This document shows positions 5,386 to 11,435 of a stretch of 13,611 nucleotides of DNA, in pieces. Both the position numbers and the translations under genes were made by a program. Position 1 is the first letter of the stretch. Each line of letters begins with the position of its first letter. The notes beneath the pieces are model-generated. The model saw nothing but the letters and a program-made list of their open reading frames with translations. It ran no database searches and had not been told where the DNA came from. This DNA is from Frankiales bacterium (GTDB lineage: Bacteria > Actinomycetota > Actinomycetes > Mycobacteriales > SCTD01): positions 1 through 13,611 of the forward strand of contig JAODNB010000103.1 in assembly GCA_025464795.1 (NCBI GenBank), written 5' to 3'.

Positions 5386-6849
5386 ATGGCCACGCTCCCG
5401 ACCCTGAGGCTCAGCCAGTCCCTCCCGAGCTCGGCGTTCCTCGTCGTGCCGTCGACGCCTGGCGATCCGCCCCGGGTGCAGGGGGAGCTGGCAGTGCCCG
5501 ACGGCCTGCTGGCCCTGGAGAAGGCCAAGGGCGAGCCCGGTGAGCTGATCAGCGTCCCGCAGGACGGCGACGTCCGGATCGCGGTCTTCGGTACGGGTGA
5601 CGGGTCGGCGCCCGCCCTTCGCAAGGCCGGCGCGGCCGTGGCGAGGCGAGCCAAGGGCTCCGCCTCCCTCGCCGTCGACCTCCGGGGCCTGACCGTCACA
5701 CCGGAGGGCCTGCAAGGGCTCGTGGAGGGCTTGCTGCTCGGGTCGTACGGGTTCACCGTCAAGGCCTCCGAGCCGGCGGTGCTGACGGACGTCACGATCG
5801 TCGTTCCCGACGCGAAGGCCCTCACCGCCAGCTTCACCCGCTCGGTGGCGGTCGCCAAGGCCACCGCCGTCGCCCGAGACCTGGTCAACACGCCGGCGCT
5901 GGAGAAGACACCCGCCTGGCTGGCGGCTCAGGCCAAGGGCCTGCTCAAGGGGCTGACCTTCCGGGTCCGCGACGACAAGGAGCTCAAGGCCGAGGGCTGG
6001 GGCGGGGTCGCCGCGGTCGGCATGGGCAGCTCCCGCCCCCCTCGCGTCATCGAGGCCACCTACGACGGTGGCGGGTCGAGGCACGTCGTGCTGGTCGGCA
6101 AGGGGATCACGTTCGACACCGGCGGCATCTCGATCAAGCCCAACGACGGCATGCTCACCATGAAGATGGACATGGGCGGCGCCGCGGCGGTCCTGGCAGC
6201 GCTGCGCGTCGTGGCGGACCTGAAGCTCCCCCTGAAGGTCACCGCTATCGCCTGCGCGGCCGAGAACATGCCGAGCGGCGACGCTCAACGGCCCTCCGAC
6301 GTGATCCGGCAGTACGGCGGAACGACCGTCGAGGTGCTCAACACCGACGCGGAGGGCCGCCTGGTCCTCGCGGACGGGATCGCCTACGCCGACAGGGTTC
6401 TCGACGCCGACGTCATCGTTGACATCGCGACGCTGACCGGTGCGATGCCCATCGCGTTGGGCAAGAAGATCGCCGGCCTGTTCACGAACGACGACGCCCT
6501 CGCGACCCAGCTCGAGCAGGCTGCCGCGTCCAGCGGTGAGCGCGTCTGGCGGATGCCGCTGGTCGAGGACTACCGGCAGGCGCTGGACTCCGGGACCGCT
6601 GACCTGCGCAACATCGGCGACCCGAAGCTCAAGCTCAACGGCGGCTCGATCACGGCCGCGCTGTTCCTGCGCGAGTTCGCCGGTGGGCGGCCATGGGCCC
6701 ACCTCGACATCGCCGGTCCTGCATGGTCGGGCGCGGAGGACGAGGAGCTCACCAAGGGCGGCACCGGCTACGGCGTACGGCTCCTGGTGACGTGGCTCGA
6801 GCAGCTGGCCGCCGCTCCTGCGAGGCGCGCACTCACCTCTCGCGCCTAA
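5386..6849 (+). CDS. pepA: Leucyl aminopeptidase, peptidase family M17
   Basis: A 487-residue cytosolic metallo-exopeptidase, full length for M17. The N-terminal domain (about 1-150) is poorly conserved; the catalytic domain follows. All metal and catalytic residues align by spacing with E. coli PepA: K239 and D244 in VGKGITFDTGG, D262 in KMDMGGAAAV, D321 and E323 in the signature NTDAEGRL, and the catalytic pair K251 and R325. It should release N-terminal residues from peptides using two divalent metals, normally as a hexamer. M17 enzymes can also act on Cys-Gly from glutathione or mycothiol-type conjugates; nothing here distinguishes these roles. The start ATG lies 6 bp after the DUF3117 stop and has no clear Shine-Dalgarno, so translational coupling is likely. 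Its TAA interlocks with the stop of the convergent O-methyltransferase gene. The gene is not in the equivalent mycobacterial cluster as I recall it. Confidence 0.93.
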   Translation: MATLPTLRLSQSLPSSAFLVVPSTPGDPPRVQGELAVPDGLLALEKAKGEPGELISVPQDGDVRIAVFGTGDGSAPALRKAGAAVARRAKGSASLAVDLRGLTVTPEGLQGLVEGLLLGSYGFTVKASEPAVLTDVTIVVPDAKALTASFTRSVAVAKATAVARDLVNTPALEKTPAWLAAQAKGLLKGLTFRVRDDKELKAEGWGGVAAVGMGSSRPPRVIEATYDGGGSRHVVLVGKGITFDTGGISIKPNDGMLTMKMDMGGAAAVLAALRVVADLKLPLKVTAIACAAENMPSGDAQRPSDVIRQYGGTTVEVLNTDAEGRLVLADGIAYADRVLDADVIVDIATLTGAMPIALGKKIAGLFTNDDALATQLEQAAASSGERVWRMPLVEDYRQALDSGTADLRNIGDPKLKLNGGSITAALFLREFAGGRPWAHLDIAGPAWSGAEDEELTKGGTGYGVRLLVTWLEQLAAAPARRALTSRA

Positions 6850-7472
6850 GAGCGCACGCCCACCAGCAGCCCGCTGCCGATCGGCAGCAGCGCCGACGTG
6901 AGCTGGTCCTCGTCGCGGATCCGGGTGGCCAGCTCCCGAAGCGCCACCGTCTCCGAGTCCCGGGCGCCGGGATCGGCCACCCGGCCGTCACCCAGGGCTC
7001 CGGCGAAGGCCACCAGCCCACCAGGCTTGAGCAGCCGAAGGGCGGCGGTCAGGTAGTCGCCGTTCTCGGTCTTCAACGCGTCGCAGAAGACCATGTCGTA
7101 CGCGCCGTCGGACAGCCGCGGCAGCACCTCGAGAGCCTGGCCCGCGATCAGGCGCACCCGACCGGACCCGTAGCCGGCCTCCACCAGAGACTGCTTGGCC
7201 AGCCTCTGGTGCTCGGTCTCGGGGTCGACGCTGGTGAGGACCCCGTCCGCGCGCATCCCGCGCAGGATCCAGAGCGCGGACACGCCCGCTCCGGTCCCCA
7301 GCTCGACCACCGACTTCGCCCCGTTCGTGGCCGCGAGCAGGCACAGGGCCGAACCCGTGACCGCATCCACGCAGGCCACGCCCACCTCGTTCGAGCGGGC
7401 CCGAGCCGCAGTCAGGGCGACGTCCTCGGGCAGCCACGAGTCCAACCAGCCGTTCAGCGCGTTGCTGTCCAT
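6846..7472 (-). CDS. SAM-dependent O-methyltransferase, class I (Rv1220c-like)
   Basis: A 208-residue protein of the family 3 / caffeoyl-CoA-type O-methyltransferases. Motif I is VVELGTGAGVSALWIL (55-70), the acidic residue after strand 2 is D83 in TSVDPE, and motif IV is YDMVFCDALK (125-134), where the usual Asp-Ala-Asp-Lys reads Asp-Ala-Leu-Lys. The start ATG at 7472 gives the typical MDSNALNGWLDSWLPED entry; the open frame continues upstream but antisense to sigE. No Shine-Dalgarno is present; TAGGTT lies 7 nt before the ATG. Its position, divergent from sigE, is the same as Rv1220c in M. tuberculosis. The methyl acceptor is unknown. Loss of the second aspartate in motif IV may affect divalent metal use, so metal dependence should not be assumed. 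Confidence 0.87.
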   Translation of the reverse strand: MDSNALNGWLDSWLPEDVALTAARARSNEVGVACVDAVTGSALCLLAATNGAKSVVELGTGAGVSALWILRGMRADGVLTSVDPETEHQRLAKQSLVEAGYGSGRVRLIAGQALEVLPRLSDGAYDMVFCDALKTENGDYLTAALRLLKPGGLVAFAGALGDGRVADPGARDSETVALRELATRIRDEDQLTSALLPIGSGLLVGVRS

Positions 7473-7479
7473 GACCCAA

Positions 7480-7485
7480 AACCTA
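7480..7485 (-). promoter_or_regulatory. Putative -10 element of a leaderless O-methyltransferase promoter
   Basis: On the minus strand TAGGTT is followed by 7 nt (TTGGGTC) and the ATG at 7472. With no Shine-Dalgarno upstream of this gene, a leaderless transcript is the simplest reading. The box lies only 7 bp from the GGGAAC element assigned to the divergent sigE promoter, so two polymerases could hardly occupy both at once. Confidence 0.45.
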
Positions 7486-7492
7486 CTGCGAC

Positions 7493-7519
7493 GGGAACGA
7501 GACGGGCCGTAAGCGCGTT
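7493..7519 (+). promoter_or_regulatory. sigE: Putative ECF (SigE-type) autoregulatory promoter of sigE
   Basis: GGGAAC at 7493-7498 is followed by a 17-bp spacer and CGTT at 7516-7519. This fits the GGAAC / CGTT pattern recognised by many ECF sigma factors of the SigE and SigW type. Transcription would start near 7525-7527, leaving a leader of about 40 nt that contains GGAGG at 7548-7552. Its place directly before an ECF sigma gene argues for positive autoregulation. Seen as a sequence match; function is inferred. Confidence 0.65.
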
Positions 7520-7565
7520 CACCTTTGACAGGCACTTCCCAGGTTCCGGAGGCACAGTTTCTCTC

Positions 7566-8111
7566 ATGAGCACGGAAGAGCACGTCTGGACCCCGCCGAC
7601 CTGGGACGAGGTCGTCCGCGACCACTCGGCCCGGGTGTACCGGCTCGCCTACCGCCTGACCGGCAACCGCCACGACGCAGAGGACCTCACGCAGGAGGTC
7701 TTCGTGCGGGTTTTCCGCTCGTTGTCCAGCTACACCCCCGGCACGTTCGAGGGCTGGCTGCACCGCATCACGACCAACCTGTTCCTGGACATGGTGCGTC
7801 GCAAGGCCCGGATCCGCTTCGACGCGCTCCCGGACGACGCCGAGCGCATCCCTGGCCGCGAGCTCAGCCCTCAGCAGGCCTACGACGAGACGCACTTCGA
7901 CGGGGACGTGCAGGCTGCCCTCGATGCGCTGCCCCCGGACTTCCGCGCGGCCGTCGTCCTGTGCGACCTCGAAGGGCTGTCGTATGAGGAGATCGCCGCG
8001 ACCCTCGGCGTGAAGATCGGCACGGTCCGCAGCCGCATCCACCGTGGGCGCTCGCAGCTGCGGGCGGCGCTGGCCCACCGGGCTCCGGAGAAGGCGGCCG
8101 CGTTCGCATGA
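7566..8111 (+). CDS. sigE: ECF RNA polymerase sigma factor, SigE type
   Basis: A 181-residue group 4 sigma factor. Region 2 spans about 20-82 with the core-binding and -10 recognition segments (LAYRLTGNRHDAEDLTQEVF, then GWLHRITTNLFLDMVRRKAR). A linker at 84-113 follows, and region 4 spans about 114-170 with the helix-turn-helix YEEIAATLGVKIGTVRSRIH that reads the -35 element. No additional C-terminal domain is present. The ATG at 7566 is the only in-frame start near the domain boundary; GGAGG at 7548-7552 lies 13 nt upstream, a longer spacing than usual. It overlaps the anti-sigma gene by 4 bp (ATGA), so the two proteins should be made in fixed ratio. Position between Rv1220c-like and rseA/htrA/tatB genes matches mycobacterial sigE, which responds to envelope and surface stress. 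Control is likely through the anti-sigma factor and the upstream ECF promoter. Confidence 0.92.
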   Translation: MSTEEHVWTPPTWDEVVRDHSARVYRLAYRLTGNRHDAEDLTQEVFVRVFRSLSSYTPGTFEGWLHRITTNLFLDMVRRKARIRFDALPDDAERIPGRELSPQQAYDETHFDGDVQAALDALPPDFRAAVVLCDLEGLSYEEIAATLGVKIGTVRSRIHRGRSQLRAALAHRAPEKAAAFA

Positions 8112-8587
8112 GCGCCCACCTCGGTCACGCGGTCACCGCCTTCATCGATGGCGAGCTCGACCACACCCGACGTGACGAGGTCCTGGCCCACCTGACCCAC
8201 TGCGACGGCTGCCGTGCCGAGGTGGAGGCCCTGCGGCGCCTGAAGGCTGCGCTGCGCCTCGAACCGACCGCCGTCCCGATGGATCTCGCGGCCCGGCTGC
8301 TGTCCGCACCTGCCGTCCCGCTGCCCGAGGCCCGTCCGCACCGTCGACGTCGCTCCTCCGAGCACGCCCGGCTGAGGCGTACCGCCATGGGTGGGGCGCT
8401 CGTCGCCCTCGGACTGGGCGGCGCGCTGAGCCTCGCCGGGCCCCCGCCCAGCGGCCCCGTGGCTCCCCTCGACCCCACGAACGCGGGTTTCGTGCGTGAC
8501 CACGGTGCGACGTCCAACGAGGTGCCCTTCACCGAGCTCGACGTCGTGTCGGTGTCCTCGACCCGGTCGCCCGCCCCCGCGCCATGA
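8108..8587 (+). CDS. rseA: Zinc-finger anti-sigma factor with one membrane span (RseA-like)
   Basis: A 159-residue protein. The N-terminal zf-HC2/ZAS domain holds the H-x3-C-x2-C motif as H28, C32 and C35 in AHLTHCDGCRAEV; H7 or H19 could supply the fourth ligand. This domain binds and silences the cognate ECF sigma factor. After a basic stretch (HRRRRSSEHARLRR, 78-91) there is a hydrophobic span at about 92-111 (TAMGGALVALGLGGALSLAG), then some 48 residues predicted outside the membrane, rich in Pro and Ser/Thr. The topology suits regulated proteolysis from the outside, with the RseB-like and HtrA-like genes next in line as candidate sensor and protease. It overlaps sigE by 4 bp. A redox-responsive role cannot be excluded, since the CxxC zinc motif is also found in redox-sensing anti-sigma factors. 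Assignment to sigE partner is by adjacency and coupling. Confidence 0.87.
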   Translation: MSAHLGHAVTAFIDGELDHTRRDEVLAHLTHCDGCRAEVEALRRLKAALRLEPTAVPMDLAARLLSAPAVPLPEARPHRRRRSSEHARLRRTAMGGALVALGLGGALSLAGPPPSGPVAPLDPTNAGFVRDHGATSNEVPFTELDVVSVSSTRSPAPAP

Positions 8588-8625
8588 CGACGCCGCCGAC
8601 TGTCACGACGACGCCGTGTCCCTGA
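8584..8625 (+). other. 13-codon open frame bridging rseA and the RseB-like gene
   Basis: An ATG embedded in the rseA stop (ATGA, 8584-8587) opens a frame of 13 codons, MTTPPTVTTTPCP, that ends in TGA at 8623-8625, just past the GTG proposed for the RseB-like gene at 8616. It is in a different frame from that gene. It could relay ribosomes from rseA to a start that has no Shine-Dalgarno of its own, or be meaningless. No ribosome-binding site is dedicated to it. Confidence 0.25.
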
Positions 8626-9659
8626 CGCGCCTGCGGCTGCTGCTGCTGCTCACGGGCCTCGGCGCGCTGTTCACGGGAGTTCCCGTTTCCGCGCTGGTCG
8701 CCCCCGGCCCGGACGGCCCGGTCACCCCCGTGGCTTCGCGCTCGGTGGCGGCGATCGAGCTGCTCGAGAACGCCGCGCGCGTCGCACGCACCCGGGCGTG
8801 GAGCGGTACGCAGCACGTCGTCAGCACCAGGTCCGGGGAGGCGCACTTCACGGTGCTGCAGATCCGGCACGTGCCCGGTGCAGGGAGCGAGGTCCACGTC
8901 CTGTACGCCCAGGACCAGACCGTCGCAGCCGCGGACGTCCTCGATCGCAAGCTGCTGGTCCTGCTGGCCAAGAACTACGAGCTGCGGATCGTCGGGGACC
9001 GGATCTGCTCGGGGCGCCGGACAGAGCTGATCGAGGCCGTCCGCCCAGGGACCCGGGGCATCGGCTCGCTCGCCGGGCGCTTCTGGGTCGATCGTGAGAC
9101 CGGCTTGGTGGTCCGACGGGACGTGCTCGACACGGACGGCGCTGTCGTGCGGACGAGCTCGTTCGTCCGGCTGCAGCTGACAGCTGGCGACGTCATGGCC
9201 CAGACCGCGGAGGTGGTCAAGCCCTCCGGCGACCGGCTGGACGAGGCAGACCTCGCGGCCCTGCGCACGGAGGGCTGGCCGGTCCCGTCCACCCTGCCGT
9301 CGGGGATGGAGCTGTTCGAGGCGCGACTGCACTCCAGCGTCCTCCAGCTGTCGTTCAGCGACGGCCTGTCCACGCTGTCGCTGTTCGTCCAGCGGGGCCG
9401 GCTCCCTCGCTCGGTCTCCGGCGACGAGCGCCCGGTCGCAGGAGGCACGGTCTGGGTGTCCTCCGGCCTGACGGAGCGGATGGTGTGGTCAGGGGAGGGC
9501 AACACCTGGACCCTGGTGTCCGACGCCCCGGACGAGGCCGTGGAGGACGCCGTGCTGGTCCTCCCGCACACGACCAAGGCCTCGGCGGGCGACGGGATGC
9601 TGTCGCGGGCCTGGCGGGGCATGTCGCGCGTCGGTGCGTGGTTGAACCCCTTCACCTGA
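8616..9659 (+). CDS. Exported RseB/MucB-like sigma-E regulatory protein
   Basis: A 347-residue exported protein. The GTG at 8616 was chosen because it begins a signal peptide: SLTRLRLLLLLTGLGALFTG then VPVSALVAPG, with cleavage likely near residue 25-30. Longer in-frame starts would overlap rseA with Pro/Arg-rich sequence. The mature N-terminal domain carries the RseB/MucB/LolA-like pattern (AAIELLENAARVARTRAWSG, then beta-rich sequence including GRFWVDRETGLVVRRDVLDT). The C-terminal third (WPVPSTLPSGMELFEARLHS, then LQLSFSDGLSTLSLFVQRG) resembles RseB domain 3. In Gram-negative bacteria RseB binds RseA outside the inner membrane and shields it from proteolysis until lipoprotein or LPS signals displace it. 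Here the gene follows a membrane-spanning anti-sigma factor, supporting an analogous role. There is no lipobox, and the ligand is unknown. No Shine-Dalgarno is visible, so translation probably depends on rseA. Confidence 0.75.
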   Translation: MSLTRLRLLLLLTGLGALFTGVPVSALVAPGPDGPVTPVASRSVAAIELLENAARVARTRAWSGTQHVVSTRSGEAHFTVLQIRHVPGAGSEVHVLYAQDQTVAAADVLDRKLLVLLAKNYELRIVGDRICSGRRTELIEAVRPGTRGIGSLAGRFWVDRETGLVVRRDVLDTDGAVVRTSSFVRLQLTAGDVMAQTAEVVKPSGDRLDEADLAALRTEGWPVPSTLPSGMELFEARLHSSVLQLSFSDGLSTLSLFVQRGRLPRSVSGDERPVAGGTVWVSSGLTERMVWSGEGNTWTLVSDAPDEAVEDAVLVLPHTTKASAGDGMLSRAWRGMSRVGAWLNPFT

Positions 9660-9720
9660 CGCTTCCTTCGAGCTGGAGGACAATGGAGGGGACGCACCCG
9701 CTCCGGAGAGGCCCTGCCCC

Positions 9721-10950
9721 GTGCCCGATTCGCCTGACCCCTGGTGGTCGGCCGCCGACCCACCTGCCAGGACTGGCGCCGTTGCCTGGGGCTACCCGAC
9801 CGAGCCGATCGGTGACGACCAGCCCGTCCGGCAGGGCCACAGCACCCGGTTGCTGGGTGCTGCCGTGCTCGCGACCGCGCTGATCGCGGGGAGCGCCGGT
9901 GGCTACGTCGGATCACGGGGGTCACACACCTCAGCGGCTCCTGCTGTGCTCCGCGACCCCTCCGCGTCCCTGGGGACGGCTGTGCTGCCTGCGGCGCCGG
10001 TCCTGCGCCCGCCGAGCTCGGTGGCCGCCATCTCAGCGGTGGTGCTCAAGAGCGTGGTCAACATCTCGGTGGACACGGGCCTCGCCGGAGGGACCGGATC
10101 TGGCGTGATCGTCCGCAGCGACGGCTACATCCTGACCAACAACCACGTCGTGGGGGAGGCCGCGAAGGGCGCGGGGACGATCACGGTCTCCTTCAACGGC
10201 TCGGGTCTCACCGACAAGAGGGCGACGATCGTGGGCCTCGACCCCGAGACGGACCTGGCCGTCGTCAAGGTCAGTGCCACGGGTCTGCCTGTCGCCGCCC
10301 TCGGCTCCTCCAGCGACCTGGTGGTCGGTGACCCCGTGATCGCGATCGGCTCCCCGCTGGGACTCGCCGGCACCGTCACGGCCGGGATCATCAGCGCGCT
10401 GAACCGTACTGTCCGGGTGCCTTCCGAGAGCGGAGGGGAGGCCGCGCCGCTGTTCAACGCCATCCAGACCGACGCTGCCATCAACCCCGGGAACTCGGGC
10501 GGAGCGCTGGTCGACGGGTCAGGCCGGGTGATCGGCATCAACTCAGCGATCGCGACGCTGGGCAGCAGCGGCGTGGACGCTCAGAGCGGCAGCATCGGCG
10601 TCGGGTTCGCCATACCGGTGGACGAGGCGCGGTCGATCGCCGAGCAGCTCATCCGCACCGGAAAGGCGACGCACCCCGCCATCGGGGTCTCGGCCACCAC
10701 GGTCGGCGCGGACGGCAACGGCCCTCGAGGGGCCAAGCTGTCCACGGTCCTGGCGGGGGGATCTGCGCAGAAGGCTGGGCTCAGGACGGGAGACGTGATC
10801 CTGAAGCTCGACGGTCGTGCGGTCGGCAGCGTCGACCAGCTCGTCGTGATCCTGCGCAGCTTCCAGGTCGGCGACACGATCACGGTCACCTACCTGCGAG
10901 GCGGTGCGCGCAGCACCGCTCGCCTCACCCTCCAAGACAAGAAGAGCTGA
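9721..10950 (+). CDS. htrA: Membrane-anchored HtrA/DegP-like serine protease with PDZ domain
   Basis: A 409-residue trypsin-fold protease. Residues 1-43 are predicted cytoplasmic (Pro/Trp-rich, DSPDPWWSAADPPARTG) and a hydrophobic span lies at about 44-63 (LLGAAVLATALIAGSAGGYV). The protease domain (about 100-310) faces outward and carries the triad H142 (ILTNNHVVGEA), D178 (DPETDLAVVKV) and S259 (INPGNSGGALVD). One PDZ domain covers about 318-405, with carboxylate-loop-like GSAQKAGLRTGDVILKLDG. Length and layout match actinobacterial HtrA proteins, which degrade or refold misfolded exported proteins. Next to a transmembrane anti-sigma factor it may also feed into the SigE circuit; in M. tuberculosis the equivalent gene lies at the same place. 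The GTG start has GGAGAGG at 9705-9711, 9 nt upstream. A 61-bp gap separates it from the RseB-like gene, and only a weak sigma70-like match is seen there, so read-through from sigE is likely. Confidence 0.92.
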   Translation: MPDSPDPWWSAADPPARTGAVAWGYPTEPIGDDQPVRQGHSTRLLGAAVLATALIAGSAGGYVGSRGSHTSAAPAVLRDPSASLGTAVLPAAPVLRPPSSVAAISAVVLKSVVNISVDTGLAGGTGSGVIVRSDGYILTNNHVVGEAAKGAGTITVSFNGSGLTDKRATIVGLDPETDLAVVKVSATGLPVAALGSSSDLVVGDPVIAIGSPLGLAGTVTAGIISALNRTVRVPSESGGEAAPLFNAIQTDAAINPGNSGGALVDGSGRVIGINSAIATLGSSGVDAQSGSIGVGFAIPVDEARSIAEQLIRTGKATHPAIGVSATTVGADGNGPRGAKLSTVLAGGSAQKAGLRTGDVILKLDGRAVGSVDQLVVILRSFQVGDTITVTYLRGGARSTARLTLQDKKS

Positions 10951-10951
10951 C

Positions 10952-11278
10952 GTGCTGGGGGGGCTGGGCTGGCCGGAGGCTGCAGTGCTGCTGCTCCTGG
11001 GCCTGTTCGTGTTCGGTCCCGACCGGCTCCCCGGCATCGCTCAGGACGTGGGGCGGAACCTGCGCAAGGTCCGCGTCTACCTGAAGTCGATGAGCGAGGA
11101 CCTCAAGGCGGAGCTCGGTCCGGAGGTCGCCGATCTCGACCTGCGGTCGCTCGACCCGAAGGAGTTCGTCCGCAAGCACCTGTTCGAGGACGAGGAGGAC
11201 GAGCCCGTGCCCGGCGTGCTTGCGCGCAGACAGCTCGTGCCCGGCGAGGCCCCGCCTTGGGACCCCGACACGACGTGA
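10952..11278 (+). CDS. tatB: Sec-independent (twin-arginine) translocase subunit TatB
   Basis: A 108-residue TatA/B-family protein. Starting at GTG 10952 the protein reads VLGGLGWPEAAVLLLLGLFV: a short extracytoplasmic N-terminus and a single span at about 6-20. The hinge FGPDRLPGIAQDVGR (about 21-35) follows, then an amphipathic helix (LRKVRVYLKSMSEDLKAEL) and an acidic cytoplasmic tail (FEDEEDEPVP). The W-P-E entry and FGP.RLP hinge are family hallmarks; the length and long helix favour TatB over TatA, although actinobacterial B and A forms can be hard to separate. TatB passes folded, twin-arginine substrates to the TatC pore. It starts 1 bp after the htrA stop and has no real Shine-Dalgarno, so it is translationally coupled to the protease and is the last gene of the sigE run; tatC is not in the window. 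Confidence 0.88.
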   Translation: MLGGLGWPEAAVLLLLGLFVFGPDRLPGIAQDVGRNLRKVRVYLKSMSEDLKAELGPEVADLDLRSLDPKEFVRKHLFEDEEDEPVPGVLARRQLVPGEAPPWDPDTT

Positions 11279-11302
11279 ACCGATCACGGGGCCCGGCTAG
11301 GA

Positions 11303-11327
11303 CGAGACACCTCCTGAAGGTGTCTCG
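11303..11327. terminator. Perfect 10-bp hairpin between convergent tatB and mrp
   Basis: CGAGACACCT (11303-11312), loop CCTGA, and AGGTGTCTCG (11318-11327) form a perfect 10-bp stem 24 bp after the tatB stop. There is no T-run on either side, as is common for actinobacterial intrinsic-type terminators. Between convergent genes it can serve both strands. Function inferred from position and symmetry. Confidence 0.6.
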
Positions 11328-11423
11328 CCGGAGCGGGCTCGGTCTGGCGTACCCGCGCGTGCGGACGCCCAGCGAGCTCCGGCAGCGCAAGACACGTCAG
11401 CCCTGGGCCGGGCAGGTGTCTCG
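11303..11423. repeat. Three copies of a 10-mer (two direct, one inverted) in the tatB-mrp intergenic region
   Basis: AGGTGTCTCG occurs at 11318-11327 and again at 11414-11423, and its reverse complement at 11303-11312. The inverted copy can pair with either direct copy, giving a short hairpin (5-nt loop) or a long-range stem enclosing about 100 nt. CCGGAGC (11328-11334) and GCTCCGG (11376-11382) offer another 7-bp stem immediately downstream. The 157-bp intergenic stretch holds no gene that I can support. Confidence 0.6.
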
Positions 11424-11435
11424 GCTTAGACCGGG

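Noticed and set aside
5020..6702. 560-residue minus-strand open frame opposite pepA
   Set aside because: Low-complexity Gly/Asp/Arg/Val translation typical of an antisense shadow; the opposite strand has an intact M17 peptidase with all catalytic residues.
7525..7530. Perfect TTGACA hexamer upstream of sigE
   Set aside because: No -10-like hexamer lies 16-19 bp downstream (the bases there are GGAGGC, the ribosome-binding region), so it is not supported as a housekeeping promoter; the ECF element explains the region better.
8496..8615. Earlier GTG start for the RseB-like gene inside rseA
   Set aside because: It would add 40 Pro/Arg/Cys-rich residues before a well formed signal peptide and overlap rseA by 92 bp; the residues look like an out-of-frame reading of rseA.
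9656..9684. CTGACG-N17-GACAAT upstream of htrA as a separate promoter
   Set aside because: Spacing is right but both hexamers are weak matches and the first overlaps the RseB-like stop codon; not strong enough to list as a feature.
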